Shown here: positions 18,097-24,111 of the stretch, in pieces
Layout: each line of letters starts with the position of its first letter
Position numbering within the stretch: the stretch's first letter is position 1
Source: Planctomycetia bacterium
Lineage (GTDB): Bacteria; Planctomycetota; Planctomycetia; Gemmatales; Gemmataceae
Assembly (NCBI GenBank): GCA_005772955.1
Contig: SXID01000045.1
Coordinates: 1-32,058, forward strand
Direction of reading: 5' to 3'
Length of the DNA stretch: 32,058 bases
Notes under the pieces: generated by a model
Seen by the model: only the letters and a program-made list of their open reading frames with translations
Told to the model about the DNA's origin: nothing
Databases searched by the model: none
Translations under genes and position numbers: made by a program

Positions 18097-18175
18097 GACG
18101 CAAGCCTCACCAAAGACGCCACCCCTCACCCGTCGGCGAAGCGCCGACACCCTCTCCCGCACGGGGAGAGGGCAA
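18041..18175. repeat. Palindromic repeat, CCCTCTCCC family, invading the GldG-like gene end
   Basis: The left arm 18041-18095 (TTGCCCTCTCCCC to GGTGAGGGGTG) and the right arm 18119-18175 (CACCCCTCACCC to GGGGAGAGGGCAA) are largely complementary, each with an inner hairpin. The element supplies the last codons and stop (18094-18096) of the GldG-like gene. Confidence 0.8.
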
Positions 18176-18288
18176 GATAAGACAAGACCGGCACTTCCGC
18201 GCAACGGGCCGAAGCCAGGCAACCAACACAAGAACAGGCGAAGCGGGACTCACACCCGGCGCCACGACCGCCACAGGGGCAACCGCCG

Positions 18289-20784
18289 ATGAACTTCCGA
18301 CTGACCGCCGCGCTCTTCGGGATCGTGTTCGTGCTCGGGGCAATCCTCCTTGTCCTCTCGTGGGGCGAGAAGAAGCAGCCGCCGGCCAACTCGCTCCTGT
18401 CGGAACTGGCCCTCGCCGGCACGAAGACCGAAGATGTGGAGTCCATCGAGTTCGAGCGGCCCGGCGACCCGCCGCTCCTCATCGTCCGCACCGACAAGGA
18501 GCGGAACACCTGGCAGATCCAGAAGCCCCTCACTGCGGGCGCGGACGCGCCGAAGGTGGTCCCCATCATCATTGCGCTGCTGAAAGCGAAGCCGACCCCG
18601 TACCCCGACATCAGCAGCAACCCCGCCGCCCACGGCCTCGACCCGGCCAGCCTGAAGATTACGCTCCGCGCTGGCGACAAGTCTTCCACCGTCAGTCTTG
18701 GCGACGTGACGCTGGGCGATAAGGGCGTGGTGTTCGTCACCACGTCGAGCCAGCCGAAGCGCCCGATGGCGGTGCGCCGCTCCGACCTGGACGTACTGTT
18801 CCGCGAGCCGAAAGACGGCACTGCGGGCGCGCTGACCAAGTGGACCGCGGACTACCGCACGTCGGGTATCTTCCCATCGGACTCGCGCGCCGCGGGCGAG
18901 GATGTCGCTTCGGTGCGTCTGGAAATGCCCAACAAGAAGAAGGAACTGGCCCTGACTCATGCGCTCGGCGGTGCGTGGAGGTTCGACAGCCCCGCCGGGT
19001 GGGGCGATGCCGACATCGAGGGCGACGCGACCGGGTCGCCGGGCACCTTCACCGGCGTTCGGCGGTTGCTTGGCGCGCTCACGAGCGTGTCCGCCGCAGA
19101 CCCCCGCGACTTCATCGACCAACCGAAAGACCTGAAGGAATACGGCCTGGATGATGGCAACCCGGACCTCGTGAAGGTCAAACTGACGACTCGCGACGGC
19201 CAGTCCGCGACAGTGTACTTTGGCAAGCGTGAAGGCACGGCCCCGCCCGCGATGCCGCCGGGGATGCCGCAGCATGCGCCCGGCGTGAAGGTGTACGTGC
19301 GCGTCGAGGGCCAACCAGGAGTGATCCGCGCCACGTCGGGCGATTTGTCCGGGCTGAACGGAGTCGTACTCGACCCCAGCTCGCTCCGCGACCGCACGCT
19401 CATGAACGCGGATCGCGCGAAAGCCGACGGCATCGACATCTTGCTCGCCGGTCAACCAACCGACAAGCCAACGAAACTCCGCCGTAGTGGCCCCCTGCCG
19501 CAGTGGCGGCTGTACGGTGGGCCGAACGACCCGCAACTCGCGTTCGGCGTGCCAGTCGAGAAGTTGCTCGACGTGGTGTTCGCGAGCCGGTCCATCAAGG
19601 ACTTCCCCCAGTCGAACCCGGCCAACTTCGCTGCGGTCTCGGCCACGGTCTTCGTGTGGGTGGATGGGTTCAACCCGCCCGCGAGCGAGAAGGCGGAACC
19701 GGTGAAGAAGGCCGAGCCAATCAAGATCGAGTTCGGCCGCAAAGACGGCGAGACGATCTACGTGCGCCGCACGTTCCCGGGGCAGATGAAGCCCGACGAG
19801 TTCACGATCGCGGCGCAACTGAAGGTCGGGGTCGCAACCGAGACGGCCGACGTCGTGACGACGGTGGGCCTCTCGCGGTTGGACCTGCTCGACCGGTCGC
19901 TGCCGTCGTTCTCCGACGCTGCTCGCATCGCCGTGACCGGCACGCCCACGTACACGCTGGCACGCGACTTGAAACCGGACCCACTCACGCGGGAACTGCT
20001 GTGGCGATTCGACACGGCAGACGCGCGGAAGGGTCAGGTGGCCGACGGTGGTACCGTGCGGAACGACATCATCTACAAGTTGGCGACCGCGAACTCGTCG
20101 TTCGGGCGGTTCGTGGACGAGGATCCGAAGCCGGAGAAACTCGCGGAGTACGGTTTGGCGACGCCGCGCCTTAAGGTGGTCGTGGACATGCCGCCGGATG
20201 TGGAGCCGAAGCAGTTCGCGATCGAGTTCGGCAAGGATGCGACCGACCCGGACAAGGTGTACGCGCGAGTCCCCGACCGCCCCGCGGTGTTCACGGTACA
20301 GCGTCGCGTGTTCGATGTGTGCGCCAACCCCGACCTGCGCGATCGCGTCGTGTTCCGCGGCATCCCGGCCGCGACGGTCAACAAGATCGAACTAAAGGGT
20401 TGGGGCAATGCCGGGCCCACGACCGAACTGGGCTTTGAGAAGAACAAGGAGGGCGTGTGGGGCGCGACGAAAGCGCCTGCGGGTTTCGTCGTCGATCCGG
20501 TGAAAGTGAATGCGTTCACGGAGCGGTTGAGCCTTCTCCAGGCGAAGACGTTCGAGAAGGGCACGCCGCAGACCGTGCACGGGTTCGGCGATCCGAAGCA
20601 CTCGCTCCAGGTCACGCTGCACTGGCCGGGCGGCGCGGTGGCACTTAACCTCGGCGCGACTCCCGACGCTGGCAACACCTATTACGGTTGGTCCGGGTGG
20701 CTCCCGCAGACAGAGCCGGTGTTCACCTTCGAGGGTGCGATGTTCAAGCCGTTCAAGGACAAGCCCACCGGGTTCGCGAAGTAG
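18289..20784 (+). CDS. Large DUF4340 protein with internally repeated domains
   Basis: 831 residues, much longer than usual one-domain DUF4340 proteins. A single N-terminal membrane helix (about 5-25) anchors an extracytoplasmic body. DUF4340-type features are W..QKP..A.A (about 63-75), a GLDPASLKITL block (about 117-127), and a structurally similar stretch later: YGLDDGNPDLVKVKL (near 285), YGLATPRLKVVV (near 622) and FGDPKHSLQVTL (near 765). These mark about four repeats of the same beta-rich unit. DUF4340 genes usually follow GldG-like genes, as here. The molecular role is unknown. The ATG at 18289 lies 113 bases after the CCCTCTCCC repeat. Confidence 0.85.
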   Translation: MNFRLTAALFGIVFVLGAILLVLSWGEKKQPPANSLLSELALAGTKTEDVESIEFERPGDPPLLIVRTDKERNTWQIQKPLTAGADAPKVVPIIIALLKAKPTPYPDISSNPAAHGLDPASLKITLRAGDKSSTVSLGDVTLGDKGVVFVTTSSQPKRPMAVRRSDLDVLFREPKDGTAGALTKWTADYRTSGIFPSDSRAAGEDVASVRLEMPNKKKELALTHALGGAWRFDSPAGWGDADIEGDATGSPGTFTGVRRLLGALTSVSAADPRDFIDQPKDLKEYGLDDGNPDLVKVKLTTRDGQSATVYFGKREGTAPPAMPPGMPQHAPGVKVYVRVEGQPGVIRATSGDLSGLNGVVLDPSSLRDRTLMNADRAKADGIDILLAGQPTDKPTKLRRSGPLPQWRLYGGPNDPQLAFGVPVEKLLDVVFASRSIKDFPQSNPANFAAVSATVFVWVDGFNPPASEKAEPVKKAEPIKIEFGRKDGETIYVRRTFPGQMKPDEFTIAAQLKVGVATETADVVTTVGLSRLDLLDRSLPSFSDAARIAVTGTPTYTLARDLKPDPLTRELLWRFDTADARKGQVADGGTVRNDIIYKLATANSSFGRFVDEDPKPEKLAEYGLATPRLKVVVDMPPDVEPKQFAIEFGKDATDPDKVYARVPDRPAVFTVQRRVFDVCANPDLRDRVVFRGIPAATVNKIELKGWGNAGPTTELGFEKNKEGVWGATKAPAGFVVDPVKVNAFTERLSLLQAKTFEKGTPQTVHGFGDPKHSLQVTLHWPGGAVALNLGATPDAGNTYYGWSGWLPQTEPVFTFEGAMFKPFKDKPTGFAK

Positions 20785-20827
20785 TACGTGGGGTGGGTCA
20801 AGTCTTTGCACAGGCTCGCCTCTTCTC

Positions 20828-20859
20828 TTGTGGCACAGACATTCCTGTCTGTGCCACAA
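20828..20859. repeat. Dispersed palindromic repeat, TGGCACAGAC family, copy 2
   Basis: A 13-bp perfect stem (TTGTGGCACAGAC, 20828-20840, with 20847-20859) around a 6-base loop ATTCCT. It sits 43 bases after the DUF4340 stop and before the convergent ribD gene, so it may also act as a terminator. It is related to the copy at 12492. Confidence 0.8.
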
Positions 20860-20985
20860 AGCCAAAAGCAGAAACTCAGCGTCATGCATGATCCTGGGGC
20901 GAAGGCATGCGTGGCGACAGTTTCAGCCGGTACGAAAACCGCGTGCAAGTCCTACGCCGCGAAGGGCGTAGATCTTTCCTTCCGG

Positions 20986-22092
20986 TCAGTCGCTCGCGGC
21001 TTCGCGGGAACTCGCGGGCGCGAACCCGTGGACGTACACGTCTCCGCCGGACGGCTCGAAGGTGACACGATCCAGCGCCAACGCATCGGCCATCTGCGGG
21101 ATACCCGCCCCGCCGAGAGGTGTCAACGCACCTGCACCGCCGATCACTTTTGGCGCGACGAACACGTGAAACTCGTCCACAGCTCTCGCGTCGCACGCTG
21201 AGCCGAGTAACCCGGCCCCGCCTTCGATGAGTACGTTCGTGAACCGCCGACGTCCGAGGTCCGCGAGGACCGCATCGAGTGACATCGCAGTGTCACTGAG
21301 AGCGACGACTTCCGCGCCGTCGTCGGCCCAGCCTTCCAGCTTCTGCGCGTTCGCGGTGTAAACGATCACCGGAATGTCGCGTGCGGTCGCACGAAGCTGA
21401 CACTGCACGGGAAGATCACCGGACGCGGTCACCACAACACGAACCGGCGTGCGCGCGCCGGCCGGGCGCGCCGTGAGTAGCGGGTCGTCGGCGACCACCG
21501 TTCCCCGTCCCACCAGGATCGCGTCCATGCGCCCCCGGAGAGCGTGAACGCGAACGCGCGACTCTTCTCCACTGATCCACTTCGATTCGCCGGTACACGT
21601 TGCGATCTTGCCGTCGAGCGTCATGGCCCACTTCGCGTGAACCCACGGCCGCCCAGTGCGGAGCAACTTCAGATATGGCGCGTTGAGGCTGATTGATTCC
21701 GCTTCGCACAAGCCAACTTCCACATTCACACCCGCAGAGCGGAGAATCGCGATCCCGCCACCGGCGACTTTCGGGAACGGGTCGGCCATCGCGACCACGA
21801 CGCGAGCGATACCGGCCGTCAGCACCGCGTCGGTGCAGGGCGGCGTCTTGCCGTGGTGGCAGCACGGTTCGAGCGTAACGATGAGCGTTCCGCCCCGAGC
21901 GCGCTCTCGCGCGGTTTGAAGCGCGAACACTTCGGCGTGCGGCCCGCCGAACTTCTGGTGCCAGCCTTCGCCCGCGAGCAGCCCGTTCGCATCGAGTACC
22001 ACGGCCCCGACCATGGGGTTTGGCTCCACGAATCCGCGACCTTTTGCGGCGAGCGCAAGTGCGTGTCTTATCCAGCGTTCCAGATCGTTCAC
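20986..22092 (-). CDS. ribD: Bifunctional riboflavin biosynthesis protein RibD (deaminase/reductase)
   Basis: 368 residues with both family domains. The N-terminal cytidine-deaminase-type domain (1-145) has the zinc site HAE (H52, E54) and PCCHHGKTPPC (C77, C86). The C-terminal reductase domain (about 150-360) starts PWVHAKWAMTLDGKIA and has the GRGTVVADDPLLTAR and NVLIEGGAGL blocks that bind NADPH and substrate. It deaminates and then reduces the pyrimidine intermediate in riboflavin synthesis. All key residues are present. It is a lone gene on the minus strand, with no FMN riboswitch recognised in the 147 bases upstream. Confidence 0.95.
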   Translation of the reverse strand: MNDLERWIRHALALAAKGRGFVEPNPMVGAVVLDANGLLAGEGWHQKFGGPHAEVFALQTARERARGGTLIVTLEPCCHHGKTPPCTDAVLTAGIARVVVAMADPFPKVAGGGIAILRSAGVNVEVGLCEAESISLNAPYLKLLRTGRPWVHAKWAMTLDGKIATCTGESKWISGEESRVRVHALRGRMDAILVGRGTVVADDPLLTARPAGARTPVRVVVTASGDLPVQCQLRATARDIPVIVYTANAQKLEGWADDGAEVVALSDTAMSLDAVLADLGRRRFTNVLIEGGAGLLGSACDARAVDEFHVFVAPKVIGGAGALTPLGGAGIPQMADALALDRVTFEPSGGDVYVHGFAPASSREAASD

Positions 22093-22239
22093 GGAGAGAA
22101 TCTCAACGAAGGCGAAACTTTTTCGGATTCTGAGCGAACCTTACTATGAGTCTCGCGTCTATGTAGCGTACACCGCGAGTTGGAATCAACAACTGCGGAC
22201 CATCACGAACACGATACACAACGTACACCCAATACAACC

Positions 22240-22422
22240 ATGAACCTCTGGCACACGAGTACGGAACTTCACACGACGGCCACCGCCGCCGTTGCGAAGA
22301 CGCTGTATCTCGCGGCCGCCCATATGAGTGGGCTTGAGAGCGGTCATGCGTTAGGTTTGGAACTTGATACCCTGGCGCGAGTTGAAGCGAATCTGAGCGG
22401 TAAGAGCGATACGAGTGGGTAA
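22240..22422 (+). CDS. Small ORF upstream of the tRNA array
   Basis: A 60-residue product from the ATG at 22240 (an in-frame ATG at 22180 gives 80, with a Thr/His/Asn-rich extension). The sequence is Ala/Leu/Thr-rich and looks helical, with TATAAVAKTLYLAAAHMSGL in the middle. No family was recognised and no strong ribosome binding site is seen. It ends 30 bases before an intrinsic terminator that in turn lies 28 bases before the first tRNA. It could be a leader peptide or an independent small gene; coding status is uncertain. Confidence 0.45.
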   Translation: MNLWHTSTELHTTATAAVAKTLYLAAAHMSGLESGHALGLELDTLARVEANLSGKSDTSG

Positions 22423-22452
22423 CCCCTGGCGAGCCAAGTAATGGCAACCGCG

Positions 22453-22494
22453 CCGGCCGGGGGTAACAGAAACCCCCGGCCGGTTCTTTTTTTT
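22453..22494 (+). terminator. Strong intrinsic terminator immediately upstream of the tRNA array
   Basis: A 12-bp perfect stem, CCGGCCGGGGGT (22453-22464) with 22472-22483, has a 7-base loop AACAGAA followed by TTC and eight T (22487-22494). The first tRNA base is at 22523, leaving only 28 bases for a promoter, so the hairpin either insulates a compact promoter or acts as an attenuator. Confidence 0.92.
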
Positions 22495-22522
22495 GGAGTA
22501 CGCGTTGGTGACGGATAGCTAC

Positions 22523-22595
22523 GCCCCGTTCGACTTCCGGTGAGGTCGGTGGTCTTTCAAGCCGCTTAGGTCGGGTTCGACTCCCGCACGGGGTA
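22523..22595 (+). tRNA. tRNA-Glu(TTC)
   Basis: A 73-base cloverleaf. The acceptor GCCCCGT pairs with ACGGGGT, discriminator A. The D-stem is GACT/GGTC. The anticodon stem is GTGGT/GCCGC with loop CTTTCAA, anticodon at 22556-22558. The T-loop is TTCGACT, with one T-stem mismatch (49-65). No CCA is encoded; CT follows the discriminator. First gene of the array. Confidence 0.85.
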
Positions 22596-22605
22596 CTGAA
22601 TTTAC

Positions 22606-22686
22606 AGGTGGTGATCGCGTCTGGGAACGCACTCGGTCTCCAAAACCGACGGCTCGTCCTGCGGGGTTCGATTCCTCCGCCACCTG
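22606..22686 (+). tRNA. tRNA-Trp(CCA), irregular, enlarged variable region
   Basis: 81 bases. The acceptor AGGTGGT pairs with GCCACCT, discriminator G (as in bacterial Trp). The anticodon stem TCGGT/ACCGA is perfect with loop CTCCAAA, anticodon at 22640-22642. The D-stem is best read as GCGT/ACGC, set off by 4 bases. About 12 bases separate the anticodon arm from the T-arm instead of 4-5. T-loop TTCGATT. No CCA; CT follows. Confidence 0.75.
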
Positions 22687-22699
22687 CTGGTTTGCGAAC

Positions 22700-22772
22700 G
22701 GTCCAGAAGCTCATTCGGTAGAGCGACCGCCTGTCGAGCGGAAGGTTGCGGGTTCGACTCCCGTGTGGGCCG
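22700..22772 (+). tRNA. tRNA-Asp(GTC), copy 1
   Basis: A 73-base cloverleaf. The acceptor GGTCCAG pairs with GTGGGCC except G7-G66. Discriminator G, the Asp identity base. D-stem GCTC/GAGC; anticodon loop CTGTCGA (anticodon 22733-22735); T-arm GCGGG-TTCGACT-CCCGT. No CCA; CT follows. Confidence 0.87.
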
Positions 22773-22782
22773 CTGGTTTGCT

Positions 22783-22856
22783 GGAAGTGTGTCCGACGTT
22801 GGCTAGGGGCCTGCCTCTTAAGCAGGTTTACGTGGGTTCGATTCCCACCGCTTCCA
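22783..22856 (+). tRNA. tRNA-Lys(CTT)
   Basis: 74 bases. The acceptor GGAAGTG pairs with CGCTTCC, discriminator A. The anticodon stem CCTGC/GCAGG is perfect with loop CTCTTAA (anticodon 22817-22819). The T-arm GTGGG-TTCGATT-CCCAC is the form shared by six genes of the array. No CCA; CT follows. Confidence 0.87.
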
Positions 22857-22867
22857 CTGGTTCGTGT

Positions 22868-22938
22868 GCGTCCGTGGTGTAGCAGCAACACGCCACTCTT
22901 CCAAAGTGGTTTCGCGGGTGCAATTCCCGCCGGATGTA
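22868..22938 (+). tRNA. tRNA-Gly(TCC), non-canonical T-loop
   Basis: 71 bases. The acceptor GCGTCCG pairs with CGGATGT, discriminator A. D-stem GTGT/ACAC with a 7-base loop AGCAGCA lacking the usual GG. Anticodon stem CCACT/AGTGG, loop CTTCCAA (anticodon 22900-22902). The T-stem GCGGG/CCCGC is perfect, but the loop is TGCAATT rather than TTCAANN. No CCA; CT follows. Confidence 0.8.
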
Positions 22939-22965
22939 CTGTCGGCGGCCGGTTGATATACGAAC

Positions 22966-23036
22966 GCGCCCATGATGTAGCGGTAGCCTACTGCCTTGCC
23001 ATGGCGGACGTGTGGGTTCGACTCCCACTGGGCGCT
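22966..23036 (+). tRNA. tRNA-Gly(GCC)
   Basis: 71 bases. The acceptor GCGCCCA pairs perfectly with TGGGCGC, discriminator T. Anticodon stem CTGCC/GGCGG, loop TTGCCAT (anticodon 22998-23000). T-arm GTGGG-TTCGACT-CCCAC. The D-stem has one mismatch. It is clearly paralogous to the next gene, Thr(GGT). No CCA; CT follows. Confidence 0.87.
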
Positions 23037-23072
23037 CTGTTGATGATGACAGGTAACAGCGAAATATAGATC

Positions 23073-23143
23073 GCCCTTGTGATGTAGTGGTAGCTTGCCG
23101 TCTTGGTATGACGGACGTGTGGGTTCGATTCCCGCCGAGGGCT
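23073..23143 (+). tRNA. tRNA-Thr(GGT), Gly-like body
   Basis: 71 bases. The acceptor GCCCTTG pairs with CGAGGGC, discriminator T. Anticodon stem CCGTC/GACGG, loop TTGGTAT (anticodon 23105-23107). D-arm, variable loop (ACGT) and T-arm are nearly identical to the preceding Gly(GCC), which implies duplication followed by an anticodon change. No CCA; followed by TT. Confidence 0.82.
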
Positions 23144-23162
23144 TTGGATATGTGATAGAAGC

Positions 23163-23237
23163 GGCACGGTACGCCAACTGGAAGAAGCGGCCAAGCTCAA
23201 ACCTTGGTGTGTGTGGGTTCAAATCCCTCCCGTGCTA
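23163..23237 (+). tRNA. tRNA-Leu(CAA), class I body with short variable loop
   Basis: 75 bases. The acceptor GGCACGG pairs with CCGTGCT (G1-T72 wobble), discriminator A. Anticodon stem CCAAG/CTTGG is perfect, loop CTCAAAC (anticodon 23198-23200). The variable loop is only TGTGT, whereas bacterial tRNA-Leu normally has a long variable arm. T-loop TTCAAAT; one T-stem mismatch. No CCA; CT follows. Confidence 0.82.
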
Positions 23238-23246
23238 CTGGAAACT

Positions 23247-23331
23247 GCCTTCGGACGTGTGGTGGGCCACCCGACTACCTGTAAAGCAGCCGCCTTCACG
23301 GGCAATGTGGGTTCGATTCCCACCCGAGGCA
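23247..23331 (+). tRNA. tRNA-Tyr(GTA), class II
   Basis: 85 bases. The acceptor, allowing one bulged T, pairs GCC-T-CGG with CCGAGGC; discriminator A. Loop CTGTAAA (anticodon 23281-23283) on a weak stem with two mismatches. A long variable arm with a GCC/GGC stem, as expected for bacterial Tyr. T-arm GTGGG-TTCGATT-CCCAC. No CCA; CT follows. Confidence 0.8.
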
Positions 23332-23341
23332 CTCGAAGAAC

Positions 23342-23414
23342 GGCTCGTTGGTCCAACGGTTTACGACATCAGGTTGTCAACCTGAAAACACGGGTTCAAC
23401 TCCCGTACGAGCCG
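23342..23414 (+). tRNA. tRNA-Asp(GTC), copy 2
   Basis: 73 bases. The acceptor GGCTCGT pairs perfectly with ACGAGCC, discriminator G. Anticodon stem TCAGG/CCTGA, loop TTGTCAA (anticodon 23376-23378). T-arm ACGGG-TTCAACT-CCCGT. The body resembles the following Glu(CTC) more than the first Asp gene. No CCA; CC follows. Confidence 0.88.
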
Positions 23415-23443
23415 CCTGTTGATGTTCGTTATGTGAGCTATAC

Positions 23444-23516
23444 GGCCCGTTCGTCCAGCGGCACAGGACACCAGGTTCTCAACCTGATAACGGGGGTTCG
23501 ATTCCCCCACGGGTCA
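23444..23516 (+). tRNA. tRNA-Glu(CTC)
   Basis: 73 bases and among the best folded of the array. Acceptor GGCCCGT/ACGGGTC, discriminator A. D-stem GTCC/GGAC perfect. Anticodon loop TTCTCAA (anticodon 23478-23480). T-arm GGGGG-TTCGATT-CCCCC. No CCA; CT follows. Confidence 0.9.
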
Positions 23517-23520
23517 CTTT

Positions 23521-23606
23521 GGAAGGATGAAGGTTGAAGGTTGAAGGATGAACAAGTCGGAATCTCTGCTTTGGTTCATCCTTCAACTCTCATCCCTCAT
23601 CCCTCC
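23521..23606. repeat. GGATGAAGG / CCTTCATCC inverted repeat inside the tRNA array
   Basis: The left arm 23521-23553 contains tandem GGTTGAA units. It is largely complementary to 23574-23606, with a 13-bp perfect core (23541-23553 with 23574-23586). It separates Glu(CTC) from Leu(CAG). Confidence 0.75.
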
Positions 23607-23611
23607 GAAAT

Positions 23612-23685
23612 GGTGATGTAGACCAATGGAAGGAGTCGCCACGCTCAGAACGTGGACAGTGTGGGTTCGAATCCCACCATCACTA
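23612..23685 (+). tRNA. tRNA-Leu(CAG), class I body with short variable loop
   Basis: 74 bases. Acceptor GGTGATG/CATCACT, discriminator A. Anticodon stem CCACG/CGTGG perfect, loop CTCAGAA (anticodon 23646-23648). Variable loop ACAGT, far too short for normal tRNA-Leu. T-arm GTGGG-TTCGAAT-CCCAC. No CCA; CT follows. Confidence 0.83.
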
Positions 23686-23699
23686 CTCGGTTATGTGTT

Positions 23700-23767
23700 T
23701 GCGGACGGGCCGGCGCCCGACCGGGTCTCATAAGCCTGGATGCTGGGTTCAACTCCCAGGTCCGCAA
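23700..23767 (+). tRNA. tRNA-Met(CAT), reduced D-arm, copy 1
   Basis: Only 68 bases. The acceptor TGCGGAC pairs perfectly with GTCCGCA, discriminator A. The D region is 15 bases, folding as GGGC-CGGC-GCCC plus GAC, with no 8-9 linker. Anticodon stem CGGGT/GCCTG, loop CTCATAA (anticodon 23729-23731). T-arm CTGGG-TTCAACT-CCCAG. It lacks the initiator marks (mismatched 1-72 pair, three consecutive G-C pairs), so it is an elongator or an Ile tRNA if modified to lysidine. CT follows. Confidence 0.78.
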
Positions 23768-23776
23768 CTCCTTCTT

Positions 23777-23846
23777 CGCGGGCGGGCGGGTGCTCAGCCG
23801 GGTCTCATAAGCCTGGCCCTCTGGGTTCGAGTCCCAGGCTACGCGA
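23777..23846 (+). tRNA. tRNA-Met(CAT), reduced D-arm, copy 2
   Basis: 70 bases. The anticodon arm is identical to the previous gene (anticodon 23806-23808) and the D region is again 15 bases, GGGC-GGGT-GCTC plus AGC. The acceptor is weaker: CGCG pairs with CGCG at the end, but the inner pairs are mismatched. T-arm CTGGG-TTCGAGT-CCCAG. It may be degenerating. CT follows. Confidence 0.68.
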
Positions 23847-23902
23847 CTTCGCCCACGTAGCCCGCTGCGCCCCGCACAGTGGGCGCGGCGCGGGTGACGA
23901 AT

Positions 23903-23976
23903 GACCGAGTAGGCCAACTGGTAGAGCCGACAGGTCGAGAGCCTGTCAAGTGTGGGTTCGACTCCCACCTCGGTCA
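23903..23976 (+). tRNA. tRNA-Leu(GAG), class I body, C at position 33
   Basis: 74 bases. The acceptor GACCGAG pairs perfectly with CTCGGTC, discriminator A. Anticodon stem ACAGG/CCTGT, loop TCGAGAG (anticodon 23937-23939). Position 33, almost always T, is C. If the loop were read one base earlier the anticodon would be CGA (Ser). Variable loop AAGT only. T-arm GTGGG-TTCGACT-CCCAC. CT follows. Confidence 0.75.
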
Positions 23977-24030
23977 CTGTTTGGTGTTGAGGCGAGCCGG
24001 GAGCGTCAGCGACCGGAGTATTCGCAAAAC

Positions 24031-24098
24031 GGGATCGCTCGCGGGCGAGAGTTGTGCCTTGCAAGCACGACGACGGGGTTCAACTCCCCGCGGTTCCA
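24031..24098 (+). tRNA. tRNA-Ala(TGC), reduced D-arm, G3:U70 kept
   Basis: 68 bases. The acceptor GGGATCG pairs with CGGTTCC and includes the G3-T70 wobble that defines Ala tRNAs; discriminator A. The D region is 15 bases, CTCG-CGGG-CGAG plus AGT. Anticodon stem TGTGC/GCACG, loop CTTGCAA (anticodon 24060-24062). T-arm CGGGG-TTCAACT-CCCCG. CT follows. Confidence 0.82.
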
Positions 24099-24111
24099 CT
24101 CGATCACTTAC

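Noticed and set aside
18250-19818. A 522-codon minus-strand ORF opposite the DUF4340 gene
   Set aside because: Arg/His-rich shadow composition; the plus-strand frame has an anchor helix and the expected operon position.
22093-22239. Possible FMN riboswitch upstream of ribD
   Set aside because: The conserved RFN-element blocks could not be found in this 147-base stretch, and it is shared with the divergent small ORF.
23700-23846. Initiator tRNA-fMet identity for the two CAT tRNAs
   Set aside because: Copy 1 has a paired T1-A72, and neither has three consecutive G-C pairs at the base of the anticodon stem (G-T and T-G pairs occur there).
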